DNA of 64,000 nt from an uncultured Eubacteriales bacterium (GTDB lineage: Bacteria > Bacillota > Clostridia > Oscillospirales > Acutalibacteraceae): positions 62,001 to 126,000 of the forward strand of contig CAKSQO010000002.1 in NCBI GenBank assembly GCA_934486615.1, read 5' to 3'. Positions 28,068 through 35,388 of the stretch are shown here, in pieces (position 1 is the first letter of the stretch; each line of letters starts with the position of its first letter). The notes under the pieces were generated by a model. That model ran no database searches and was not told the DNA's origin. It was given only the letters and a program-made list of their open reading frames with translations. Made by a program: the position numbers and the translations under genes.

Positions 28068-29444
28068 TCAATCAAGCAATACTGCAAAGCCCTCGCTGTA
28101 GCCGTAATGCTGTCTGTAGCCGTCCTCCGCCGAGGTCAGCTTGCCGGATCTGATGCGCTCATTCATCGGCTGCGCGATACTCAGCAGATATTTGTCGGCA
28201 TATCTGCGCGCGGCTATGTACGTTCCGACGTCGCCGTCGCTAAGCAGCCGCTCAAGCGTCGCGGTGACAAGCTCGCTCTCGTCCGATTTCTCATCAAGCT
28301 CGTCAAATTTTACGCATTTCAACAGGTCGTTTTCGACGTAACACATCAGCTTATCGTCAAAGATATACACCTCGCGCCCGCCGACGCTCAGCGTTCTGTA
28401 TTCGTCCCGTATCTCTATCGTGCCGGCTGCAACAGGAGTGTGGTTTGGGTCATAGGTGCCATACCTGTCGCCGTCGACCCAATACGAAGCGGCCTCGCTG
28501 CCCTTGTATGTGACCAAGACGTGCGTGCGCTGATAAGCAGCTCTCTCACCGCTCGGATAAGCGAAGCGGTTAAACGTCGGAGCAGACACCGAATAGCCGG
28601 GGTTATTTTCAAAACTCTCCGAGCTAACGTTAGTGTTGGTGAACGACTTGAACGAGCCCTCGCGGTATATCAGCGATTTCGCGACAAAAAGTGCGCACGC
28701 CGCAACAATAACGGCAGCCGATGCCGTGGCCGCGCGCGTTGCTTTGACTTTGCTCTTGCCGCAGTCGGCAGAACGCACCGCAAAATAGTGCAGCGCAATG
28801 AAAGAAAGCCCGATAAGCGTCTCAAACTCGGCGTAGCGAACGCTCATATTGAAGTTAATGTTGTTCAACGCCGCGGGAAGCTCCGCATAGCTTTGAATGT
28901 CGTAAACGCCCGAAAGCAAGCGGTATCTCTCCGTCGAAAGCGCCGCAAGCGCGGTAAACGCCGCGGTAAGTGCTACGCACAGGGCAACGAGTATCACTGT
29001 AAGTTTTTTGCTCGCGAAAACGCCGTTCTTTTTCCTCGTCAACACGGCGTAAAGCGTAAACCACCGCGCGGCGGCCAGCGGTATGTACAGCACCTGTACG
29101 TACTGCAGCAGCGCAGCATTTATCGACGACAGTATTATCGTCACCACGTCAAATGCAACCTGTACCGCAAAGCAAGCAAGAAACTTTTTGCGCCCGCTCG
29201 AGTCGCTCACAGGCTCAAGCAGGCTTAACATATTGTCGGAAATCAGACTCCTATCACTCGCAAAGAACATCGTCAGCAGATAGAAATTGACCGCAAAGAC
29301 AATGATCCCCGCCAAAAGTGACAGCAGCGCGCTCCATTCCGGCCTGACAATGCACAGCCTGATTGGATAGTACCCGCAAAGCCACAGCATCGTGCCTAAT
29401 ACTATAAGTGTAAATCCGTTAAAAACCAAATCGGACCTTTTCAT
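28068..29444 (-). CDS. Multi-span membrane protein of unknown function
   Basis: A 458-residue protein. Residues about 8-245 hold six or seven membrane helices. A helix near 240-260 leads into a soluble C-terminal domain (about 265-458) that would face outside. That domain is rich in short beta stretches (ASYWVDGDRYGTYDPNHT, REVYIFDDKLMCYVEN) and ends with a helical region. No enzyme motif is recognised. ATG 29444 was chosen with AGGAG 7 nt upstream. It lies downstream of 29499-29912 with a 54-nt gap, so it is probably in the same transcript from the promoter near 30750. Confidence 0.6.
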   Translation of the reverse strand: MKRSDLVFNGFTLIVLGTMLWLCGYYPIRLCIVRPEWSALLSLLAGIIVFAVNFYLLTMFFASDRSLISDNMLSLLEPVSDSSGRKKFLACFAVQVAFDVVTIILSSINAALLQYVQVLYIPLAAARWFTLYAVLTRKKNGVFASKKLTVILVALCVALTAAFTALAALSTERYRLLSGVYDIQSYAELPAALNNINFNMSVRYAEFETLIGLSFIALHYFAVRSADCGKSKVKATRAATASAAVIVAACALFVAKSLIYREGSFKSFTNTNVSSESFENNPGYSVSAPTFNRFAYPSGERAAYQRTHVLVTYKGSEAASYWVDGDRYGTYDPNHTPVAAGTIEIRDEYRTLSVGGREVYIFDDKLMCYVENDLLKCVKFDELDEKSDESELVTATLERLLSDGDVGTYIAARRYADKYLLSIAQPMNERIRSGKLTSAEDGYRQHYGYSEGFAVLLD

Positions 29445-29498
29445 CAAACCACTCCTGAAAAATTTCTAAGGCGTACTTTTTGTCTGAATTCTTCTCAA

Positions 29499-29912
29499 TC
29501 ATATGACCGTATGATAAGCATTAGAAATATACCATACTCCATTGACCTTTTTCACATCAATTCTTACAGGATCAAGTGTTACATCAAACAACTTATTCCC
29601 TGAGCCATCATAGTAATGGCGATTGCTTAGTGCATATATATAACCTGTATTGCCATTATGCCAAGAAAACAGAAACACAATTGAGCCTTTTACACTTTCA
29701 CCGCCGCAGTGCTTAGCGGTATAATCTCTGTCAAAATTGAAAACACAAAGGTGCTCGTTATCACTTGAAATCTTGCCGGAAAACACATCATTGCACTCTT
29801 TTATAATTTCCAAAAACGGCACCCACATAGTTAAAAACAATATGAGCAGCGTTAATACTATTACTATTATGCACGAAATCAGCACCCGCTTTTTTACAAC
29901 CGACTTTGTCAT
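29499..29912 (-). CDS. Small membrane-anchored protein, island family B
   Basis: A 137-residue protein: a basic N-terminus (MTKSVVKKR), one membrane helix (about 10-35) and an outer domain with WVPFLEIIKECNDVFSGKIS, NEHLCVFNFDRD and a final beta-rich part with VDVKKVNGVWYI-like sequence. It is clearly related to 32545-32958 (same order of motifs) and to the frameshifted copy at 27599-27990. Function unknown. AGGAG precedes ATG 29912; it starts 21 nt after the gene at 29934-30551 and is likely cotranscribed. Confidence 0.6.
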   Translation of the reverse strand: MTKSVVKKRVLISCIIVIVLTLLILFLTMWVPFLEIIKECNDVFSGKISSDNEHLCVFNFDRDYTAKHCGGESVKGSIVFLFSWHNGNTGYIYALSNRHYYDGSGNKLFDVTLDPVRIDVKKVNGVWYISNAYHTVI

Positions 29913-29933
29913 ACTATCACCGCTCCTCACACA

Positions 29934-30551
29934 TCAAATCGCACCGTTTTGCCGCAGTGCTTCTACAAACTCGTTAGATACAGAGTACACAATATCGCCC
30001 GACCGCGTAACGGCATACCAACCGTCGTCAAGTTCAACCACTGTCAGCGCGAAGCGAAGCCGCGGCACCGCTTTGCTCGCGCCGCTTACCGAACAGTGCG
30101 TATATTTGTCCAAATCGGCTTTCAGGTCGTCCGCCGACCTGTCACTCAGCTTAAAAGCGTCGCTAAATCTGACGATCTCGTTCGTCTGCTCAATGAAATA
30201 CTCATCGGCAGTGTAGTCGTAGCCGCTCCTAATGTACACGCTTTCATCTTCCTGCCAGTTGGAATACATGAAGTTCGGGCGGCTCGCTGTTTCGCCGTAA
30301 TAAATCTTATTATAAAGTATCAGCGTTTTCTCCCACGAAAGCATTTCGTCGCTTTCGTCATCATTGGCCGCAAAGCCGTCCGCGTATATGTACTCTTCGC
30401 CTTTGTAAGTGAGGTTGCCGTCCTTGCTCTTGACTGCTTTGTACTTAAACGGATTGAACGGAATCAAAAGAATATGTATCAGATAAAAAGCGATGATACC
30501 GACCACCGACAGTGTCACCAAAAACGACGAATTCACCTTTCGCGTTCGCAT
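29934..30551 (-). CDS. Membrane-anchored protein of unknown function
   Basis: A 205-residue protein with a basic start, one N-terminal membrane helix (about 11-31) and a hydrophilic, probably extracytoplasmic domain rich in Asp, Glu and Tyr. The C-terminal stretch LRFALTVVELDDGWYAVTRSGDIVYSV is beta-like and of the kind seen in many small secreted or immunity-type domains, but no family is recognised. It is the first substantial gene after the island promoter at 30748-30776. Confidence 0.55.
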   Translation of the reverse strand: MRTRKVNSSFLVTLSVVGIIAFYLIHILLIPFNPFKYKAVKSKDGNLTYKGEEYIYADGFAANDDESDEMLSWEKTLILYNKIYYGETASRPNFMYSNWQEDESVYIRSGYDYTADEYFIEQTNEIVRFSDAFKLSDRSADDLKADLDKYTHCSVSGASKAVPRLRFALTVVELDDGWYAVTRSGDIVYSVSNEFVEALRQNGAI

Positions 30552-30600
30552 TCAATCACTCCTCACGTTGGTAAATCGTTCAAGTCAAAGCCCGAATTTT

Positions 30601-30678
30601 CTAAAATAGTACAGTCGCTGCACGTTCAGCAGTCCAATCGAAAACACGCAGCACTATTATTGATAAAGCTCTTTTCAT
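30601..30678 (-). CDS. Possible 25-residue leader-like peptide
   Basis: ATG 30678 has a good ribosome site (AGAGGTGAG) and opens a 25-codon frame starting MKRALSIIVL. A single-base shift would extend the hydrophobic stretch (VFSIGLLN), so this may be the broken start of a signal-peptide gene. It lies 70 nt after the promoter at 30748-30776 and before the gene at 29934-30551. Confidence 0.25.
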   Translation of the reverse strand: MKRALSIIVLRVFDWTAERAATVLF

Positions 30679-30747
30679 ACCACTCACCTCTTTGGTACGC
30701 TGACGGAAGTTGGTTTTTCTGCGAACATCTTTTCGCTTGTTGAATTA

Positions 30748-30776
30748 ATAATATCATATGTGAAGGTATTTTGCAA
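30748..30776 (-). promoter_or_regulatory. Island promoter 1 with TTCACAT spacer element
   Basis: Minus strand: TTGCAA, 17-nt spacer, TATTAT. TTCACAT begins at spacer position 7, as in six other promoters of the window. Just upstream (30784-30816) is a diverged copy of the ATTGTTAACAA-type AT-rich element. Confidence 0.7.
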
Positions 30777-30861
30777 TGCGCTGATTGTTAATAATTTGTA
30801 AATATTGTCGAATTTATTTAAAATTTCAGCATTGGCGCAGTGTATTTTGCTGAAGTATGAT

Positions 30862-30905
30862 ACAAAACAGCACCCACAGACGAACGAAAGAAAGTCTGCA
30901 GGTGC
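30862..30905 (-). terminator. Island terminator hairpin 1 (diverged copy)
   Basis: GCACCTGCAGAC pairs with GTCTGTGGGTGC on the minus strand, followed by TGTTTTG. Same position and loop style as the other island hairpins. It ends the gene at 30922-31236. Confidence 0.7.
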
Positions 30906-30921
30906 CGATATAGATGTTACG

Positions 30922-31236
30922 CTATTTCGTAATATGCCTGTCCTGATCCAAGATCATCACGGTGTCAATCGCAAACGGAATGATGTATATCATACAAACT
31001 CCGATAATATCGAGCATCACACGGTTAATTGATGCCGCACCGAGGGCTGCACACAACACAGATATTACCGCCATGGCGCCGGCAATTTTCAATGTCGTTT
31101 TAATCAATTCGTCCGTGCGGTTGCCGTAGAATCTGAACAAAATCTCAAGCAATGCAAACAGATTTATGGTATTAACAAGCGGTATGAAAGTCAATTTCCA
31201 CCGCAATTTCAGCAACTTCTTTTGCTTGTCGCTCAT
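30922..31236 (-). CDS. Small membrane protein, island family A
   Basis: A 104-residue protein with a basic start (MSDKQKKLLKLRW), the FIPLVN motif at about residue 17 and three or four hydrophobic segments. It ends IIPFAIDTVMILDQD, closely similar in order to the C-terminal half of 26740-27609 (IVPLLIDCVLIIDGK). Function unknown. ATG 31236 overlaps the preceding small frame by 4 nt. GGAG lies 8 nt upstream. Confidence 0.6.
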   Translation of the reverse strand: MSDKQKKLLKLRWKLTFIPLVNTINLFALLEILFRFYGNRTDELIKTTLKIAGAMAVISVLCAALGAASINRVMLDIIGVCMIYIIPFAIDTVMILDQDRHITK

Positions 31237-31370
31237 TCGAACATCTCCGGTCTTTGCGGCACAACGCAAAGCGTGCTTAAAATCATGGTCACAGCCAATT
31301 CGGTCGCTTCAGACGAATAGACATTCTCTTTGCAAATCTCTAACCGCATATATGAGCCCGCTTTCAACAT
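31233..31370 (-). CDS. Possible 45-residue small protein
   Basis: A frame from ATG 31370 ends in an ATGA overlap with the family A gene, which suggests translational coupling. The sequence (start MLKAGSYMRLEICKENVYSS) is not low-complexity and has no membrane helix. The ribosome site is weak, and no relative is recognised. Confidence 0.3.
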   Translation of the reverse strand: MLKAGSYMRLEICKENVYSSEATELAVTMILSTLCVVPQRPEMFE

Positions 31371-31404
31371 TAGCGGCACGATGCAATTATATCGGTATTT
31401 GTGC

Positions 31405-31453
31405 AGAAAAATGCACCCGTGGGGTGAGTAAAATCCTCGAAAACCACGGGTGC
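31405..31453 (-). terminator. Island terminator hairpin 2 (diverged copy)
   Basis: GCACCCGTGG and CCACGGGTGC form a perfect stem around a loop of about 20 nt, followed by ATTTTT on the minus strand. It lies between island promoter 2 and the genes that promoter would serve, so it may attenuate them. The gap 31371-31791 otherwise holds only that promoter and hairpin 3. Confidence 0.65.
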
Positions 31454-31560
31454 GAGCCGATCGTGCCAAAGAGACATGACCAATTTAAGTTGATGGCCAA
31501 AAGCGTTTGCAAATAACTTCGAAAGTGTGCCTATATACGTTATCGCTCTTGGTTGAGTAT

Positions 31561-31589
31561 ATTATAGCTTATGTGAATATTTTCGTCAA
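31561..31589 (-). promoter_or_regulatory. Island promoter 2 with TTCACAT spacer element
   Basis: Minus strand: TTGACG, 17-nt spacer, TATAAT, with TTCACAT at spacer position 7. Confidence 0.7.
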
Positions 31590-31720
31590 TAGGCAGCTGC
31601 TACAAAATCATTGAGAAAAAATTGTTCACATCCACCAAATGTGACATTTTCCGAGCGTGTAGTTTGCTTTTTCGATAGTGCATTGTGATACCCGAAGGCT
31701 CCCTGCTTCTGCAAAAGCAT

Positions 31721-31763
31721 AAAAAGGCACCCGCGGGTGAATGAAAGCAAGCCCGCGGGTGCC
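31721..31763 (-). terminator. Island terminator hairpin 3
   Basis: GGCACCCGCGGG and CCCGCGGGTGCC form a 12-bp stem, followed by TTTTTATG on the minus strand. It ends the gene at 31792-32286; the 25 nt between stop and stem are also conserved between copies. Confidence 0.8.
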
Positions 31764-31791
31764 AAACATAGGGGAAAATGGTGATGTTAAA

Positions 31792-32286
31792 TTAAGCGTT
31801 CAGAGCCGCAACCACATTTGCAAAAACGATGATTGCTAAATCCAGAAGACAATACAGAACAACTAAAGCTGCGCCTTGTATGACATAAAATCCGGTTTTA
31901 TAATCCTCTGAATCTCTAGACAGGATATTCCTTTCGAGCAGATAAAGCAGCAGGTACACAACCGCGCCGACGAGCAAGTCAACGCCGATACTGACCACCG
32001 TTTTCACTATGGCAAACTCCATATTGATAATGCAGGTGACCAAAAACGTGAGCAGATTGAACAGCAGCGCCGTCACACAAGTTGTGCTGACAAAGGCTTT
32101 GTCAAACGTTTTCAGGCCGAGCTTATTTCTTGCGGCAAAAAGCAAGCCGATATAAGCAGCTGTCGCAACCAAGCAAATGATAACGTGCTCTATTATTGAA
32201 ACGCGCAAGCCAAAATAACTGAGCAAGCCAAAAAAGCTGTTGTCCAAAGTGCTGTTATTTATAAAATAATCCATTAGATTATCCAT
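31792..32286 (-). CDS. Four-helix membrane protein of unknown function
   Basis: A 164-residue hydrophobic protein with four predicted helices (about 33-52, 65-88, 95-118, 130-160) and a short hydrophilic N-terminus (MDNLMDYFINN). No family is recognised. ATG 32286 has AGGAG 8 nt upstream. It is a single-gene unit: island promoter 3 lies 97 nt upstream and island hairpin 3 lies downstream. Confidence 0.6.
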   Translation of the reverse strand: MDNLMDYFINNSTLDNSFFGLLSYFGLRVSIIEHVIICLVATAAYIGLLFAARNKLGLKTFDKAFVSTTCVTALLFNLLTFLVTCIINMEFAIVKTVVSIGVDLLVGAVVYLLLYLLERNILSRDSEDYKTGFYVIQGAALVVLYCLLDLAIIVFANVVAALNA

Positions 32287-32382
32287 CTTTGCAACTCCTC
32301 ATAAAAGCCGAGCAGGTTTTTTTGAAATCCTTGAACATTGGACGCTCGTTCAAAGCAAACATATTTTCATTTGAGCAAGATT

Positions 32383-32411
32383 ATAATATCATATGTGAAC
32401 GCATTTTGCAA
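32383..32411 (-). promoter_or_regulatory. Island promoter 3 with TTCACAT spacer element
   Basis: Minus strand: TTGCAA, 17-nt spacer, TATTAT, TTCACAT at spacer position 7. Confidence 0.7.
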
Positions 32412-32478
32412 TAGTCAATTTAATTAAAAGCCTGTATATTCATTATTGGCACGATGCGATTTCACAGGCGAAATCGCG

Positions 32479-32522
32479 AAAAAAGGCTCCCGCAGGTGAA
32501 TGAAAGCAAGCCCGCGGGTGCC
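32479..32522 (-). terminator. Island terminator hairpin 4 (imperfect copy)
   Basis: Minus strand GGCACCCGCGGG pairs imperfectly with CCTGCGGGAGCC, followed by TTTTTTCG. It ends the gene at 32545-32958. Confidence 0.75.
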
Positions 32523-32544
32523 AAACATAGGGGAAATGGTGATG

Positions 32545-32958
32545 TTATGGAACAGTATAAAATATATTAGCGATTTTCCAAGTTCCATCGACTTTAATTA
32601 CTCTGATTTTCATAGGCTCATTAAATTTTGAATATATTTTCTTCCCATTACCATCATAATAATTGCGATTACTAATAGCATATATTACGCCAATTTCTCC
32701 ATTATTCCAAGTTGAAACAAACATTATGGAACCTTTAATACTCAAATTATCGACATCAACAATGGTTGTGTCATTATCAAAATTGAATATGCCTAGATTT
32801 CCATCTTTACTTGAAATTTTTCCAGAGAACACACCGTTGCACTCTTTCATAATTCCAAGGAAGGGCAACCACATTGTCAAGAATAAAATCAACAGAATAA
32901 TGATAAACGGAATTATACTAAATAGAATTGTCCGTCTTGATGAAGCGGTTTTAGTCAT
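32545..32958 (-). CDS. Small membrane-anchored protein, island family B
   Basis: A 137-residue paralogue of 29499-29912: a basic N-terminus (MTKTASSRR), one membrane helix, then WLPFLGIMKECNGVFSGKIS and a beta-rich tail with VIYAISNRNYYDGNGKK and KVDGTWKI. The two proteins have equal length and share the ECN-VFSGKISS core. The gene body is AT-rich compared with the housekeeping genes. AGGAGG precedes the ATG; the 5' leader and first codons resemble those of 34661-35125. Function unknown. Confidence 0.62.
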   Translation of the reverse strand: MTKTASSRRTILFSIIPFIIILLILFLTMWLPFLGIMKECNGVFSGKISSKDGNLGIFNFDNDTTIVDVDNLSIKGSIMFVSTWNNGEIGVIYAISNRNYYDGNGKKIYSKFNEPMKIRVIKVDGTWKIANIFYTVP

Positions 32959-33014
32959 TTTCAGCCGACCTCCTATATGCCCAATCAGCGGCGAGTATTC
33001 TGCTTGGCAAATTT

Positions 33015-33043
33015 ATGATAGCGCATGTGAAAGTATTTTGCAA
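33015..33043 (-). promoter_or_regulatory. Island promoter 4 with TTCACAT spacer element
   Basis: Minus strand: TTGCAA, 17-nt spacer, TATCAT, TTCACAT at spacer position 7. The AT-rich ATTGTTAACAA-type element lies just upstream at 33051-33085. It serves the gene at 32545-32958. Confidence 0.75.
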
Positions 33044-33197
33044 TAGATATATTGTTAACAAATTGTAAATAATGTCGAATTTTATTAAAATTCGCATTGC
33101 AGTATGGTTAAATTTAACGAAGCGCAAAAGCATAAAAAGGCACCCGCGGGTGAATGAAAGGAAGCCCGCGGGTGCCAAACATAGAGGAAAATGGTGG
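33038..33197. repeat. Duplicated intergenic module, copy A
   Basis: About 160 nt that match 35182-35341 with only a handful of differences. The module contains, on the minus strand, a terminator hairpin followed by an AT-rich upstream element and the -35 of a promoter, that is, everything between two genes. Confidence 0.8.
33133..33176 (-). terminator. Island terminator hairpin 5
   Basis: GGCACCCGCGGG and CCCGCGGGTGCC, followed by TTTTTATG on the minus strand; part of duplicated module copy A. Confidence 0.8.
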
Positions 33198-33207
33198 TGT
33201 CTATTGT

Positions 33208-33236
33208 ATTATAGCCTATGTGAATATAATTTTCAA
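33208..33236 (-). promoter_or_regulatory. Island promoter 5, apparently without a gene
   Basis: Minus strand: TTGAAA, 17-nt spacer, TATAAT, TTCACAT at spacer position 7. Only about 30 nt separate it from terminator hairpin 5, so it now drives nothing; it may mark a deleted gene. Confidence 0.6.
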
Positions 33237-33293
33237 TGGTAATTGTCGACAGAAATCACACACAATAATTGTCATGCACGATTTTACGACCGG

Positions 33294-34574
33294 CTATGCC
33301 CCCCATTTCAAGTACAAAATCCGGTTATCGAGCTGAATAATTTGCGAATTTTCAGTGTAAACAGGTGCGGTGCTCAACGTCAAATTCACCGTATGATAGT
33401 GATTCGGGCACACAAACTCGGCTTTATCGTCCTCGGTGAGAGCGGCCGCTTTCTTCATTCTGTAGCGGCCTGTATTGGGATTGCAGGTCACAACATCGAC
33501 CTTGAGCGAGCCGTCGTCGCCGTAAACAATAACGCTGTCGGTATAGTTGCCGTCGACGATTGACACCCCGCAGGCGTACTTGTATTTTTCGGAATACCGC
33601 GTAATACTGGACTCATAAAATTTTCGGCGGTTCGTGTCAAACGGAGCTCCGAAAAGCCCGCGCCACAAAAACAGCGCAAAAGTTGCAGCAATCAGAACGT
33701 AAAACAACACTCGCCTGACCGTTTGGGCAATCACAAGCCGAAAAGCGCGCCGTCCGCCCTTTGGGTCAAACGTGCAATGAGTTCGGTCAAGTTCGACCTC
33801 CGTGCCCGAAGCTATCGCTTCGAGATACTTCTCGCTTATGGCCGCAAGCTCCATTTTAGGCGCGGCTTTGCACAGCTGCTCAAACGTGGACTTGGCCAAG
33901 TCCAATTTGCCGCGCTTATAATACGCGACCGCGAGCATAAAGCGCCATAAAACGAGGGCCTCGGCGCAGAACGGATTTTTCGTCTGAACGCCGACTTCCT
34001 CAATCGCGTTTTTTGCGAAGGCGATGCACTGGTCAAGGTCATCGTCTGTGCCGTTGAGATAGTGGCGATAAAATCTGTGCACGCTGCTTATATTCTGCAG
34101 CTTTACATCGGTTGAAATAAGGTTGAGATACGTCGTCAGCAGCTGCCGAAGATACTCGTCGTCGCCCCTTGCGAACGCCGAAAACATAAGCGTAACAAGC
34201 AGCCTGACTTTTTCCGCGCTTTTGACTTTAACCTTTTTAATGCGGCTGAAGCACACATCGGTCATTCGCCGGTAGTCCCCTGCTCCAAGCGCGGTCGTAG
34301 CCAACAGCTGCACTCTCGGCTTCAAAAGCTTGAGCCTGTCGAAGCGCTCAAGGCGGCTTTTCATATCGAGGGGATCATCGCCGAACACAATATTGCTGTT
34401 GAACGCCTTTAAATACGCGAGCCTTGACACAAAAAGCGCCGCAAGCGTAAGCATTATCGCCAAGCCCGTGTTCCCGATGAAAATATAAATGATGATGACA
34501 GCGGCGATAAACGCTGCGCAAATCGCGATGAATTTGGCGATGAATTTGGCTACACATTTTTGAGGGGTGCTCAC
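33294..34574 (-). CDS. Membrane protein with TPR-like middle region
   Basis: A 426-residue protein starting at GTG 34574 with GGAGG 7 nt upstream; the upstream ATG at 34592 has no ribosome site. Two N-terminal membrane helices (about 12-55) are followed by a helical region (about 70-265) whose spacing resembles TPR repeats (YYKRGKLDLAKSTFEQLCKAAP). Another membrane helix (about 280-300) leads to an outer C-terminal domain (about 310-426, beta-rich). No enzymatic motif is seen. A hairpin and possible promoter (TTGCCG, 17 nt, TAATAC) separate it from 34661-35125. Confidence 0.6.
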   Translation of the reverse strand: MSTPQKCVAKFIAKFIAICAAFIAAVIIIYIFIGNTGLAIMLTLAALFVSRLAYLKAFNSNIVFGDDPLDMKSRLERFDRLKLLKPRVQLLATTALGAGDYRRMTDVCFSRIKKVKVKSAEKVRLLVTLMFSAFARGDDEYLRQLLTTYLNLISTDVKLQNISSVHRFYRHYLNGTDDDLDQCIAFAKNAIEEVGVQTKNPFCAEALVLWRFMLAVAYYKRGKLDLAKSTFEQLCKAAPKMELAAISEKYLEAIASGTEVELDRTHCTFDPKGGRRAFRLVIAQTVRRVLFYVLIAATFALFLWRGLFGAPFDTNRRKFYESSITRYSEKYKYACGVSIVDGNYTDSVIVYGDDGSLKVDVVTCNPNTGRYRMKKAAALTEDDKAEFVCPNHYHTVNLTLSTAPVYTENSQIIQLDNRILYLKWGA

Positions 34575-34607
34575 AAAATAACCTCCGAACATAAAGTATT
34601 AGAATAA

Positions 34608-34645
34608 AATGGCTTGAGCGGCAAAATATTGCAACCCAAGCCATT
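34608..34645 (-). terminator. Hairpin after the gene at 34661-35125
   Basis: AATGGCTTG and CAAGCCATT form a stem around a 20-nt loop, followed by TTATT on the minus strand. Confidence 0.5.
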
Positions 34646-34660
34646 TAAAAAATTCCCAAA

Positions 34661-35125
34661 TCAATCGCTGCCGAAGCTGTAGCACAGCACATATGTCGTG
34701 CCGCGATAGTCAAATTCAAATCCGTCCAGATTATCATTTGCGCGATTAAACTCTTTGGTTACTATACACCAGTACAAATCGGCTATACTTACGCTGCTCC
34801 AGTCGTACCGTAAATCGGCCGCGCCAATCACCGTGCTGATGGCGTGGCGATTTCTGACAAAGGGAGACGTGTAGCACTTGATACCAAAATTATATCTTAC
34901 ATGATAAATCACTGTGCAAATGCTGTCTGCGTTGATAACAAAATCCACCGCAGCGTCTTTAGTTTCAGCCAAGAACACATAATCAGCACCGTCGTATGCA
35001 CCGTTAGCATTTTGCCGCGCCGCGCTGATACTGTGCGTACGGATATACCCCGACGGAGAAATCAGCAGCACGGCCAAAATAAACACGAGCAAGACGACTG
35101 TCCTAATGATTCGGGTTTTAGTCAT
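34661..35125 (-). CDS. Membrane-anchored protein of unknown function
   Basis: A 154-residue protein with a basic start and one membrane helix (about 7-24), then a 125-residue outer domain with KDAAVDFVINADSICTVIYH and a final segment FDYRGTTYVLCYSFGSD. The leader and first codons (ATGACTAAAAC) are nearly the same as in the family B gene at 32545-32958, but the rest of the protein is different. The 5' end may therefore have been shared by recombination. Function unknown; single-gene unit behind island promoter 6. Confidence 0.55.
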   Translation of the reverse strand: MTKTRIIRTVVLLVFILAVLLISPSGYIRTHSISAARQNANGAYDGADYVFLAETKDAAVDFVINADSICTVIYHVRYNFGIKCYTSPFVRNRHAISTVIGAADLRYDWSSVSIADLYWCIVTKEFNRANDNLDGFEFDYRGTTYVLCYSFGSD

Positions 35126-35158
35126 TTGTCAGCCGCCCTCTCATTTTGGTATATGCTT

Positions 35159-35187
35159 ATGATAACATATGTGAACACATTTTGCAA
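35159..35187 (-). promoter_or_regulatory. Island promoter 6 with TTCACAT spacer element
   Basis: Minus strand: TTGCAA, 17-nt spacer, TATCAT, TTCACAT at spacer position 7. The AT-rich element lies just upstream at 35195-35229. Confidence 0.75.
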
Positions 35188-35341
35188 TAGATATATTGTT
35201 AACAAATTGTAAATAATGTCGAATTTTATTAAAATTCGCATTGCAGTATGGTTGAATTTAACGGAGCGCAAGAGCATAAAAAGGCACCCGCGGGTGAATG
35301 AAAGCAAGCCCGCGGGTGCCAAACATAGGGGAAAATGGTGA
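35182..35341. repeat. Duplicated intergenic module, copy B
   Basis: Near-identical to 33038-33197; includes terminator hairpin 6, the AT-rich upstream element and the -35 of island promoter 6. Confidence 0.8.
35277..35320 (-). terminator. Island terminator hairpin 6
   Basis: GGCACCCGCGGG and CCCGCGGGTGCC, followed by TTTTTATG on the minus strand. It would end the RHS-lipoprotein operon. Confidence 0.8.
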
Positions 35342-35388
35342 TACTGGCTATTTTGAGTTTACAGTGCTGCAGAAAACCACAAGCATCA

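Noticed and set aside
31371..31490. Short minus-strand frame (35 codons) running through hairpin 2 and ending at TAATG before the 45-residue frame
   Set aside because: No ribosome site, and most of its sequence is the translated terminator hairpin.
32951..33178. Small minus-strand frames beginning MAPAG in the duplicated modules (also near 35122-35322)
   Set aside because: They are translations of the conserved terminator hairpin and promoter; the same peptide start appears in both copies only because the DNA is duplicated non-coding sequence.
31721..35320. Repeated GGCACCCGCGGG hairpins as a possible CRISPR array
   Set aside because: Copies are hundreds of bases apart with genes between, each is followed by a T-run, and no cas genes are present; they are terminators.
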